DNA from: Actinomycetota bacterium
GTDB lineage: Bacteria; Bacillota; Desulfotomaculia; Desulfotomaculales; Desulfocucumaceae
Direction: 5' to 3'
Length of the DNA stretch: 39,559 nt
NCBI GenBank assembly: GCA_023475565.1
Contig: JAMCVT010000057.1
Span: forward strand, 1 to 39,559
Numbering within the stretch: position 1 is the stretch's first letter; each line of letters starts with the position of its first letter. Of this stretch, positions 16,903 to 25,501 are shown one piece after another. A model generated the notes under the pieces. The model did not search any database. It was not told where the DNA came from and saw only the letters and a list, made by a program, of their open reading frames with translations. The translations under genes and the position numbers were made by a program.

Positions 16903-18205
16903 GGGTATTTGCCTCGTGGGATATGTTCATTAGCATCCCCAGTATGATAAAATTGGCCAGCAGAGAGCTTCCCCCGTAGCTTATAAAGGGCAGCGTCACC
17001 CCGGTAAGGGGGAGAAGCTTGGTCACCCCCGCTATTATGGTAAAGGACTGGAAGCCCATCAGGGCCGTAAGCCCGGCGGCCAAAAGCTTGGAAAAGTCAT
17101 CCCTGGACTCCAGGGCTATTTTAAAGCCCCTGAATATGAAGAACACATACAGAATAATTATCCCCACTCCCCCCAGAAGACCCATTTCTTCCGTTATGGC
17201 GGAGAATATAAAATCGGTGTGCACGGCGGGTATAAACAGTGGATAGCCCCCGCCCAGTCCGGTTCCGGTCAGACCCCCGGCGCCTATGGCGAAAAGGGAC
17301 TGCACTATCTGGTAGGCCTGGTTGTAGGCCCTGTCACCCAGATCTATAAAATTATACGGGTTTAAAAGCCATATATCCACCCTCTGCCTGACGTGGCCGA
17401 AAAGAAAGTAGCTGAAGGTGCCGCCCCCCATAAAAAGGACAAGTCCCACACCAATATACAGCATCCTGGCGGTGGCCACATAAACCATGGCCAGGAAGGT
17501 CCCAAAATATATAAGGGCGGTCCCCAGGTCCCTCTGGAAAACCAGAAGCAGCAGTGATATTCCCCACATGCCCAGCAGGGGCCCCCAGGACCTGGGCCCG
17601 GGAAGGGATATCCCCCGGACGGTCACAGTATCCCTGGCCAGCACCATCCTGTTTTCCGACATGAAGGAGGCCAGGAAGAGCACCACCAGTATTTTAACAA
17701 ACTCCGAGGGCTGAAGGTGGAAAGCTCCAAAATTCAGCCAGCTTTTGGCCCCGCCCTCCTCGGTTCCGAAAAAAATTGGTATTATAAGGGCCACTGCCCC
17801 CATAAGCCCGTATATATATTTGTAGTCTGACAGCCGGCGGTAATTTGTAAACAGCCTGGTGGTAAGAAACATCAGTGTAAGCCCGGCCAGCACCCAGATA
17901 AACTGCCTTACCGCATAAAACTGGTTGATCCGGTAGAGCATGATAAGGCTGGTATAGGAAAGCACCGCCACCACCGGCAGCAGAAAAGGGTCAGCCTTGA
18001 ACCTGAGGGCCTGAAAAAGAAAGGCCGCCAGTAAAAAGGCCAGTGCCGGGGCCGACGCACCTATTACATAGGGGCGTGGATCTCCTCCCGCCCAGAGATA
18101 GGCGGCAGCAGCCCCGGCGGCCAGGTACAGCCCGGCCAGGACCAGCAGCTTTATCTCATTTCCCCTGCCGCTTTCCCGGATTACCATACTATTCATCGAT
18201 TTCAA
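16895..18205 (-). CDS. FtsW/RodA/SpoVE family SEDS glycosyltransferase
   Basis: 436 aa polytopic; ...GGAKSWLNFGAFHLQPSEFVKI..., ...VHTDFIFSAITEEMGLLG..., LPFISYGGSSLLANF. Confidence 0.95.
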   Translation of the reverse strand: MKSMNSMVIRESGRGNEIKLLVLAGLYLAAGAAAAYLWAGGDPRPYVIGASAPALAFLLAAFLFQALRFKADPFLLPVVAVLSYTSLIMLYRINQFYAVRQFIWVLAGLTLMFLTTRLFTNYRRLSDYKYIYGLMGAVALIIPIFFGTEEGGAKSWLNFGAFHLQPSEFVKILVVLFLASFMSENRMVLARDTVTVRGISLPGPRSWGPLLGMWGISLLLLVFQRDLGTALIYFGTFLAMVYVATARMLYIGVGLVLFMGGGTFSYFLFGHVRQRVDIWLLNPYNFIDLGDRAYNQAYQIVQSLFAIGAGGLTGTGLGGGYPLFIPAVHTDFIFSAITEEMGLLGGVGIIILYVFFIFRGFKIALESRDDFSKLLAAGLTALMGFQSFTIIAGVTKLLPLTGVTLPFISYGGSSLLANFIILGMLMNISHEANTHE

Positions 18206-18902
18206 CCACTATTACAGAAATATTATCATTTCCTCCCCGGCCGAGAGCCTCCTGAATGAGGTCCCTCACCGCCTGTTCCGGGCCGGGGGCAGACTTAACC
18301 AGACCCTTTATTTGGTGGTCCTCCACCAGTCCGCTGAGCCCGTCGGAACAGAGCAGCACAAAATCACCCTCTTCAAGAGTTGTTTTTATTATATCCACTT
18401 CAACGGAGGGGTCTGTGCCCAGGGCCCGGGTCAGAACATTCCTGTGCGGGTGCTCACGGGCCTGCTCCCTGGTAATCCCCCCCTGCTTCAGCATTTCGTG
18501 GACCAGCGAGTGATCCTCGGTAAGTGAAAATATTTTATCTCCTCTTATTATATATGCCCTGCTGTCCCCCACATGGGCAAGGGTCATCTCCCTGTCCTTT
18601 ATTACGGCGGCAGTCAGGGTGGTTCCCATTCCCCGGCACGAGCTGTCTTTTTGAGAAGCTTCGTAAACATTGCTGTTGGCGGCCCGAACACCCTTTAACA
18701 GCTTCTTTTCCAGCCCGTTTTTCTTAACCGCCCGGAGCTCGCCGGCCACTGACTCTAGGGCCATGCGGCTGGCCACTTCACCGGCAAGGTGCCCCCCCAT
18801 GCCGTCGGCAACAGCAAAAAAGGCCAGATCCGGAATAACGCAGATGCTATCCTCGTTTCGCTTCCTTATGAGGCCCACTTCTGTTCCCTGACTCCACTTC
18901 AT
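18189..18902 (-). CDS. prpC: PP2C-family Stp1/PrpC-like Ser/Thr phosphatase
   Basis: 237 aa; GLIRKRNEDS, ADGMGGHLAGE, HVGDSRAYI, LLCSDGLSGLV, GGNDNISVIVV. Confidence 0.95.
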   Translation of the reverse strand: MKWSQGTEVGLIRKRNEDSICVIPDLAFFAVADGMGGHLAGEVASRMALESVAGELRAVKKNGLEKKLLKGVRAANSNVYEASQKDSSCRGMGTTLTAAVIKDREMTLAHVGDSRAYIIRGDKIFSLTEDHSLVHEMLKQGGITREQAREHPHRNVLTRALGTDPSVEVDIIKTTLEEGDFVLLCSDGLSGLVEDHQIKGLVKSAPGPEQAVRDLIQEALGRGGNDNISVIVVEIDE

Positions 18903-19401
18903 ATGACCACCTCACAAACTGCATGGTGACGCCGCCAATTCTTATCCTGTCGCCGTCCGCAAGAACAGTTGGTTTATCAATCCTGATGTCGTTTAGATAT
19001 GTCCCGTTTTTACTGCCGCGGTCCTCCAGCCAGTACTGGCCGTCTTTCCCGTAAAAAGCCGCGTGGTCCACCGAGGCGTAGGGGTCCCCCAGAAGAATGA
19101 TGTTTCGGCCCCCACGGCCAAGGGTCAGCTCATCCCCACCCTTTAAGGGGTACACATTTCCCGCCTGCAGACCGGGGTCCGAAGATCCCAGCACCGCCAG
19201 TCCGGCCGCCGCCCCGGGCAGGGGGGCAATGTCCCGGCCGGAGATTTCCGCAGCCCCCCCGGCCCTGTTCACCCGCGGGGGGGCTCCTCCCGGCTGCCCG
19301 TACTTTATATCCCGGAAAACCATCTTTATCAACTGAAATATAAATACAAACAGCATCAGCAGAAATATATAGCGGAAGACCGTCAGGAATATATCAATCA
19401 A
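18847..19401 (-). CDS. FHA-domain membrane protein
   Basis: 184 aa; N-terminal TM; FHA signature LGRGGRNIILLGDPYASVDHAAFYGKDGQYWLEDRGSKNGTYLN; C-terminus overlaps PP2C start by ~56 bp. Confidence 0.9.
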   Translation of the reverse strand: MIDIFLTVFRYIFLLMLFVFIFQLIKMVFRDIKYGQPGGAPPRVNRAGGAAEISGRDIAPLPGAAAGLAVLGSSDPGLQAGNVYPLKGGDELTLGRGGRNIILLGDPYASVDHAAFYGKDGQYWLEDRGSKNGTYLNDIRIDKPTVLADGDRIRIGGVTMQFVRWSYEVESGNRSGPHKEAKRG

Positions 19402-19403
19402 TT

Positions 19404-20177
19404 CTAATCCACCTTAAAGACGCACAGTGCGGCGCCAATTTTTACACTGTCACCGGGCTCCATGATCCTGTTCCTGATTCTTTCGCCGTTCACAAAGGTT
19501 CCGTTAGTGCTGTCCAGATCGGTTAGCAGCCATTTCCCCTGCCGGGGCTCAAGCATGGCGTGCCTCCGGGAAACACTCTCATCCTGGAAAACTATATCGC
19601 AGGACTCCCTCCTGCCCAGCACCAGCGGGTAGTCATACAGCCTGATGATCCTGCCGGCCAGTGGGCCTTCCACCACCTCAAGGCAGCAGCCGGACTTCTG
19701 TCCAACGGCCGGCAGCGGTGAGGTATCCCTGGTAATACGGTAATTCAGGGTGTTCTCAAAACCCCTGCCGCCGGCTTCACTGTCCCCCGGAACATCTACA
19801 CCGGCCCGGGATCCGCCGAATCCCCCGCTGACCCGTATACTCCCGGGCTTTAGTTCCTCATCTTCAAGAAATTTAACCCGGGGGTCGGCCACCAGGGTAA
19901 AGTCCTTTTCCTCGGCCTTTTGGCGCAGGTAATCCTGCAGCTCACCGGAAAGGGCCCCGGAGAGATAGGAAATGGACGCATAGTCTTCCGTGCTTAAGTA
20001 TACCTCATATTCATTGGGGGCATAGACAAGATTGACGCTTACCCTTTTGCGGTCGCGCATTTCACGGGCCAGCTTTTTGGCTATTTCCAGGGGCTGCACC
20101 CGGCCTTTAAACTTATCCCTGAAAAAACCTTCTATGTATTTTTCAAGGCTTCCCTCCAGTCCCGAAAAAAAACTCAT
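19404..20177 (-). CDS. DUF3662 + FHA protein (FhaA-like)
   Basis: 257 aa; N-terminal LEKYIEGFFRDKFKGRVQPLEIAKKLAREM (DUF3662); C-terminal FHA LGRRESCDIVFQDESVSRRHAMLE...DLDSTNGTFVNG. Confidence 0.93.
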   Translation of the reverse strand: MSFFSGLEGSLEKYIEGFFRDKFKGRVQPLEIAKKLAREMRDRKRVSVNLVYAPNEYEVYLSTEDYASISYLSGALSGELQDYLRQKAEEKDFTLVADPRVKFLEDEELKPGSIRVSGGFGGSRAGVDVPGDSEAGGRGFENTLNYRITRDTSPLPAVGQKSGCCLEVVEGPLAGRIIRLYDYPLVLGRRESCDIVFQDESVSRRHAMLEPRQGKWLLTDLDSTNGTFVNGERIRNRIMEPGDSVKIGAALCVFKVD

Positions 20178-20286
20178 GGCTCCACCCCCTTACCGCCAGA
20201 TCCCTTTCATTATCCGCCAGATATCAGTGCCCTTGCCATATCGTGCATATTGTCTGCAAGTACCATTATATCCATTTAATATCCTT

Positions 20287-21336
20287 CTATAACTCCTTTT
20301 CCAGGACGGCACGCCTTCTCAGCTGACCGCAGGCGGCATCTATGTCGGCCCCCAGCTCCCGCCTCACGGTAGCCTCTATCCCGTGCTGCTCCAGCACCGA
20401 CCGGAACCTTTTTACTTTTTCAGGAGAAGACCTTTTATACTGCCTCTCCCCAACGGGGTTAAAAGGTATAAGATTTATATGGCAGGGTATTTTTTGCACC
20501 AGTCCGGCCAGCCTCTCCGCCTGGTCCGGGCTGTCGTTAACCCCGGACAGGAGGGCATACTCAAAGGTTATCCTCCTGCCGGTCTTACCGGTATAATATA
20601 AGCAGGCCTGCATGAGAATGTCCAGCGGGTATTTCCTGTTTATGGGGACCAGTTTGTCCCTCAGCCTGTTTTCGGCGGCGTGCAGCGAAACCGCCAGGGT
20701 CAGTGGAAAGCACTCCCCGGCCAGCTGCTGCATGCGGGGAACTACCCCGCAGGTGGAAAGGGTTATGTGCCTGAAACCTATATTAAGCCCATAAGCGGCA
20801 TTCACATTGCGCAGAAATTTCACGGTGCTGTCGTAATTATCCAGAGGCTCCCCGGATCCCATCAGCACAATATGGCTGACCCTTATCCCCGAGTCCTTCT
20901 GCACCGCCAGCACCTGGTCGTACATCTCTCCCGGCGACAGGCTTCTCACCATACCGCCCAGGGTGGAGGCACATAGACGGCAGCCCATCCGGCAGCCCAC
21001 CTGGGTGGAAATGCAGACTGACCGGCCGTAGGAGTGGTGCATGAGCACGCTTTCCACAGCCTGCCCGTCGTGGAGGCCGAAAAGGTACTTCACAGTGTCG
21101 CCCCGGGAGGAAACCTGCCTTTTCAATATAGAAAGACTGCCCGGGGAGGCCAAATGTTCCAGCCGGCCCCTTAACCCTGAGGGCAGATTGGTCATGTCCG
21201 CAAAGGACCCGGCACCCTTATGGAAAATCCAGTCGGCCACCTGCCTGGCCCTGTACGGGGGCTCCCCCAGTGCGCTGAAATAGTTCTCCAGCTCTTCCAG
21301 GTTAAAATCTTTAAGATTGATAACCTGTTCTGTCAT
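20287..21336 (-). CDS. rlmN: Dual-specificity 23S rRNA/tRNA adenine C2 methyltransferase
   Basis: 349 aa; radical-SAM CRMGCRLCAS, STQVGC, HIVLMGSGEPLDNY, VSLHA. Confidence 0.96.
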   Translation of the reverse strand: MTEQVINLKDFNLEELENYFSALGEPPYRARQVADWIFHKGAGSFADMTNLPSGLRGRLEHLASPGSLSILKRQVSSRGDTVKYLFGLHDGQAVESVLMHHSYGRSVCISTQVGCRMGCRLCASTLGGMVRSLSPGEMYDQVLAVQKDSGIRVSHIVLMGSGEPLDNYDSTVKFLRNVNAAYGLNIGFRHITLSTCGVVPRMQQLAGECFPLTLAVSLHAAENRLRDKLVPINRKYPLDILMQACLYYTGKTGRRITFEYALLSGVNDSPDQAERLAGLVQKIPCHINLIPFNPVGERQYKRSSPEKVKRFRSVLEQHGIEATVRRELGADIDAACGQLRRRAVLEKEL

Positions 21337-21406
21337 ACCCTCATCCTTTAAAAAATATTTCTACAACTATACTATTAATCCCTTTTAAATGCTTATACTG
21401 AAATTC

Positions 21407-22726
21407 TTATTCTGTCCGCCTCATTCTGGCCATAAAAAACCCATCAGTTCCGTGCCGGTGGGGATAAAGCTGTATAAACCCTTTATCTAGAGACTCTTCT
21501 CCGGCAAGGCTTCCGGGCAAAAGTCCCGCCAGGCTTTCCAGTCCAAACTCACCTGAAATTTTAAGGAAATTTTCCACCTGCCCCCGGTTCTCCTCTTCCA
21601 GAACCGAGCAGGTGCTGTACACCAGAACTCCCCCGGGCTTTATGCAGCGGGCAATGCTTTCCAGCATTTCCCGCTGCAGGCCCAGTATCCCGGGGATCTG
21701 TCCAGGATTTTTTTTCCAGCGGGAGTCCGGCCTCCTCCGTATGACCCCGGTTCCGGTGCACGGCGCATCCAGCAGGGCAAAATCAGCCCGGCCGGCAAAG
21801 TCCTGCGGTAGTTTTCTGGCATCGGCCACCAGGGGACTGACGCAGGTTATGCCCAGTCTCCTGCAGTTATCCTCGATGAGCCTTATTTTGTGGGGGTGAA
21901 TGTCAAAGGCCGCCACCATTCCCCGGTCTCCCATCAGTTGGGCCAGATGGGTGGCCTTTCCCCCCGGCGCGCTGGCGGCGTCCAGCACCAGCGAACCCGG
22001 TGACGGTGAAAGGGCATGCCCCACCAGCATGGAACTCTCGTCCTGAACCTGGAAAAGTCCTTTTTCAAAGGGAGGAAAGCCCCTCAGTCCCCCTATGCCT
22101 ATAACCAGCCCTTCCGGGGCATAGGCCGTTTCCCTGACCTCCAGCCCCTCCCCGATAAGCAGTTCCGACAGCCGGCTCCTGGTGATCCTTAGGGTGTTGG
22201 TCCTGACGGTGACGGGGGCCGGCCTGTTATTGGCCTCGCACAGCTCAATGGTTTCCCCGGCGCCAAGGTCCCCCAGCCACCTTTTCACCAGCCAGGCGGG
22301 GTGTGAATATTTGAGAGATATATGAGCAGCGGGGTCTTCTTCCAGGGAGGGAAACTCTATTTTCTCCCGGTTTCTCAGCACACTGCGCAGAACCCCGTTT
22401 ACAAAACTGACCGACCCGGGATGGCCGAAGCGCCTGGCCTGGTTGGCGGCCTCGTTGACAGCCGCCGGTGCGGGAACCCTGTCCATATACATTATCTGAT
22501 AAACCCCCAGGCGCAGTATGTTCCTTATCCAGGAGGTCTGTTTTTCCAGGGGCTGCCTGATATGTTTTTCAAGTATCCAGTCCAGTGTGTTCATGGTCCG
22601 GAGTGTTCCATACACCGTCTCAGTGGCGAAAGCCCGGTCCAGGGCACCGGGCTTAAATTCTTCCAGGGCGCGGCTGAGGGCCAGATTGGCGTATGCGTCC
22701 CCGGCATCCACTTCTTTCAAAACCAT
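21407..22726 (-). CDS. rsmB: 16S rRNA (cytosine-967-C5)-methyltransferase
   Basis: 439 aa; NusB-like N-terminus; LDAASAPGGKATHLAQLM, LLDAPCTGTGVIRRRPD, GGVLVYSTCSVLEEEN. Confidence 0.95.
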   Translation of the reverse strand: MVLKEVDAGDAYANLALSRALEEFKPGALDRAFATETVYGTLRTMNTLDWILEKHIRQPLEKQTSWIRNILRLGVYQIMYMDRVPAPAAVNEAANQARRFGHPGSVSFVNGVLRSVLRNREKIEFPSLEEDPAAHISLKYSHPAWLVKRWLGDLGAGETIELCEANNRPAPVTVRTNTLRITRSRLSELLIGEGLEVRETAYAPEGLVIGIGGLRGFPPFEKGLFQVQDESSMLVGHALSPSPGSLVLDAASAPGGKATHLAQLMGDRGMVAAFDIHPHKIRLIEDNCRRLGITCVSPLVADARKLPQDFAGRADFALLDAPCTGTGVIRRRPDSRWKKNPGQIPGILGLQREMLESIARCIKPGGVLVYSTCSVLEEENRGQVENFLKISGEFGLESLAGLLPGSLAGEESLDKGFIQLYPHRHGTDGFFMARMRRTE

Positions 22727-22767
22727 TAGCGCTATATCCCTGGCACTGTTTTTTGGGGAACCTATGA

Positions 22768-23595
22768 CTATCTCCCGCCTTCCCTTGCCAAAAAGAATTT
22801 CAGGGCATCCTCAACCCTGCCGGTATCTATAAAGGTGTTCTGACACGGCCCGAAGGGCCTTTCATTGGTAACCCCCAGCACCGGCAGGGGATTTGAGTCC
22901 TGAATGCCGCTGGTGAGGTCCCTTTCGCAGGCCACTGCCACCACCGCCCTGGGGCGGTAGTCCTTGATAAGCTTCCTGGCCAGTGTCCCACCGGTGGCCA
23001 CACCCATCCTAACCCCGCAGCGATCCCTCAGGGCAAGCAGATTTCCTATGCAGCACTTGCCGCAGCGGCGGCAGTTGTCAATCTTCACCGTTATCTTGTG
23101 CGGGCACTCGGTATTCTGAAGGCAGTGGGGCACCAGCACCAGCAGCTGCTCAGGGGCCAGCCTGAACACCGACGCCCTCACCATCTGGTTGTTCACTTCT
23201 ATAAAAGACCTCTTTATACGGTCCACATCTATCTTAAAGAGCTTTCCCAGCCCTATAATGACCGGGAAAAAGATATTGACGCCCACCCTCATGGGCCCCT
23301 GTAGAAAGGACAGCCGCTTTGAGGCCAGAAGGGTCAGCAGAATGCCGGCCAGGCCCATGGCGGCCAGCACCACCGTTACGCTTAAAAGAAGCACCAGGGC
23401 CAGCACCAGGGACTGATTCATCAGTGACTGCCCCGGGTAAAAAATTATGTACCACAGGGCAAAGGCAAAAAGCCCCACCAGAAGGAGGCTGCCCCCTAAA
23501 AGGCCCAGAAAAAGCCTTTTGCGCACGTAATTTTGAATATAAGGTATACTGACCTTCATTACGGCATCCTCCCGCCGCCGGCGGCTGTCCACCAC
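22768..23595 (-). CDS. DUF116 membrane protein
   Basis: 275 aa; two TM segments; VPHCLQNTECPHKI...NCRRCGKCCIGNL...AVACERDL Cys pattern; located between rsmB and fmt. Confidence 0.85.
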   Translation of the reverse strand: MVDSRRRREDAVMKVSIPYIQNYVRKRLFLGLLGGSLLLVGLFAFALWYIIFYPGQSLMNQSLVLALVLLLSVTVVLAAMGLAGILLTLLASKRLSFLQGPMRVGVNIFFPVIIGLGKLFKIDVDRIKRSFIEVNNQMVRASVFRLAPEQLLVLVPHCLQNTECPHKITVKIDNCRRCGKCCIGNLLALRDRCGVRMGVATGGTLARKLIKDYRPRAVVAVACERDLTSGIQDSNPLPVLGVTNERPFGPCQNTFIDTGRVEDALKFFLAREGGR

Positions 23596-23607
23596 TGTAC
23601 CGGACTG

Positions 23608-24555
23608 CTACTCCCGGCCCAGCACTGTCCCGGGGTCTATCCGGCAGCCCCTTAAAAACTCCCCGGCCCCGAGCTTTCGGGAGCCCTGCAGCTGCAGCTC
23701 GGTGACCACCCCGGGCCCATCTCCGCACCGCACCACCAGCCCTTCCCCGGAACACCCCAGCACCTGCCCCGGAAGGGCTTCCCGGGGACCGGAGTACTCG
23801 CCCCCGGCCGGTTCCCTGACACTCCAAATCTTGAGAACCTTATCGCCCAGGCAGGTTCTGGCCCCGGGCCAAGGGTTCAAGGCCCTGACCCTGTTCTTAA
23901 TATCCTTTACACCCATTTGCCAGTCTATTATTTCATCCTCCCGGCTAAGCATGGGGGCGTAGGTGGCCCTGTCATGGTCCTGGGGAATTCCGGAAAGCTT
24001 TCCCTCACCCAGAAGCTCCAGCGCCTCCGCCAGCATTTTAGCCCCCAGGGCGGCCAGGCGGTCATGGACAGATCCAAAGCTGTCGTCACTGGATATTTTT
24101 ATGCCGGCCTGGAGGAGAATGTCCCCGCTGTCCAGGCCCCGGTCCATTTTCATTATGGTTATGCCGGTTTTTTCTTCCCCGTCCATAATGGCCCTCTGTA
24201 TGGGCGCGGCCCCCCTGTACCTGGGAAGCAGCGATGAGTGCACATTCACACAGCCCAGGGGGGGTATATTCAGAATAGCGGCAGGCAGCAGCTGGCCAAA
24301 GGCAGCCACGGCAATCACATCAGGACTGATGGACTCAAGGAGGCTGACAAACCCTTCCTCCCCGACCCGCCGGGGCTGGTGCACCGGCAGTCCCAGCGCC
24401 AGGGCCTCCTCCTTGACAGGGGAAGCCTTGAGCTTCTTTCCCCTTCCCCTGGGCCGGTCGGGCTGGGTAACCACATCGATATCAATACCGGCCTCAGCCA
24501 GAGATTTCAGAGAGGGCACCGCAAAATCAGGGGTGCCCATGAAAACCACTCTCAC
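23608..24555 (-). CDS. fmt: Methionyl-tRNA formyltransferase
   Basis: 315 aa; VFMGTPDFAVPSL, NVHSSLLPRYRGAAPIQ, MDRGLDSGDIL. Confidence 0.96.
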   Translation of the reverse strand: MRVVFMGTPDFAVPSLKSLAEAGIDIDVVTQPDRPRGRGKKLKASPVKEEALALGLPVHQPRRVGEEGFVSLLESISPDVIAVAAFGQLLPAAILNIPPLGCVNVHSSLLPRYRGAAPIQRAIMDGEEKTGITIMKMDRGLDSGDILLQAGIKISSDDSFGSVHDRLAALGAKMLAEALELLGEGKLSGIPQDHDRATYAPMLSREDEIIDWQMGVKDIKNRVRALNPWPGARTCLGDKVLKIWSVREPAGGEYSGPREALPGQVLGCSGEGLVVRCGDGPGVVTELQLQGSRKLGAGEFLRGCRIDPGTVLGRE

Positions 24556-24595
24556 GGTTCATCCTCCATAATATTACTTGAGGGTAATACTTCCC

Positions 24596-24888
24596 GGTCT
24601 GAATTCAGAATCCAGAAGTCAGAATCCAGAATCCCGTGCCGCATAAAACAACCGCCAAGAAGGATAAAACCCTGCTTGAATGCTTAAAAATATTTATTAA
24701 ATAAACTTGAAACGGCTGACAGAGGTTTCCTAATTATCGACCCAGAGCAGCACCCGTGAGTTAATTCTCTGTGATCTCTGTGTCTCTGTAAAAAGACCCG
24801 GGATGTTTTCAGTGTACAGAATTAATCGACCTATCAGGAATGTCTAAACCATTCTGGATTCTGGCTTCTGACTCCTGTATTCCGACCG
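24596..24888. repeat. ~290-bp MITE-like element with heptad-array terminal inverted repeats
   Basis: Left CGGTCTGAATTCAGAATCCAGAAGTCAGAATCCAGAAT; right end reverse complement CGGTCGGAATACAGGAGTCAGAAGCCAGAATCCAGAAT; occupies fmt-def intergenic region. Confidence 0.6.
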
Positions 24889-24919
24889 TATAGAATTTCA
24901 GTATAAGCGTATTTACGGA

Positions 24920-25384
24920 TCATTTTACCTTACGAATATTTTCGGCTTTATCAATGAATAAAATACCCTCCAGGTGGTCTATTTCATGCTGGAAGGCCCT
25001 GGCCGCATAGCCTACGGCCTTAATCTCGATCTCCGCGCCGCTCCGGTCAAGGCCCTTTACCCTGACCTCGGCGGCCCTGACAACATCCCCCACCACATCG
25101 GGCAGGCTTAAGCACCCTTCGGTATCCTTTATCTGGCCGGAGGCTTTTACTATGGAGGGGTTGATCAGCTCTGTCAGGCCCTCGCCCACATCCACCACTA
25201 TCACCCTCTTGGATATGCCTATCTGCGGGGCGGCAAGCCCCACTCCCTTATTGGCGTACATAGTGTCCCGCATATTGTTCAGAAGCTTAATTATATTGGG
25301 TGTAATCGATTTTACCTCTTTTGCCTTCTCCTGCAGTACCTCATCACCAATTTGAACTACTTTGTAAACCGCCAAAGTTCTCAC
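24920..25384 (-). CDS. def: Peptide deformylase
   Basis: 154 aa; [28 protein letters not shown]. Confidence 0.96.
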   Translation of the reverse strand: MRTLAVYKVVQIGDEVLQEKAKEVKSITPNIIKLLNNMRDTMYANKGVGLAAPQIGISKRVIVVDVGEGLTELINPSIVKASGQIKDTEGCLSLPDVVGDVVRAAEVRVKGLDRSGAEIEIKAVGYAARAFQHEIDHLEGILFIDKAENIRKVK

Positions 25385-25501
25385 CCTTCCATTTTGGCTT
25401 TTGTAAGAATCTTACACTGCCGCGCGGGCTTAACGCTTGACTAATATTTTTATGCTTGGAAGCAGTATATGCTTGTTGCATTCCAGTGCCGGTTAACAAT
25501 A

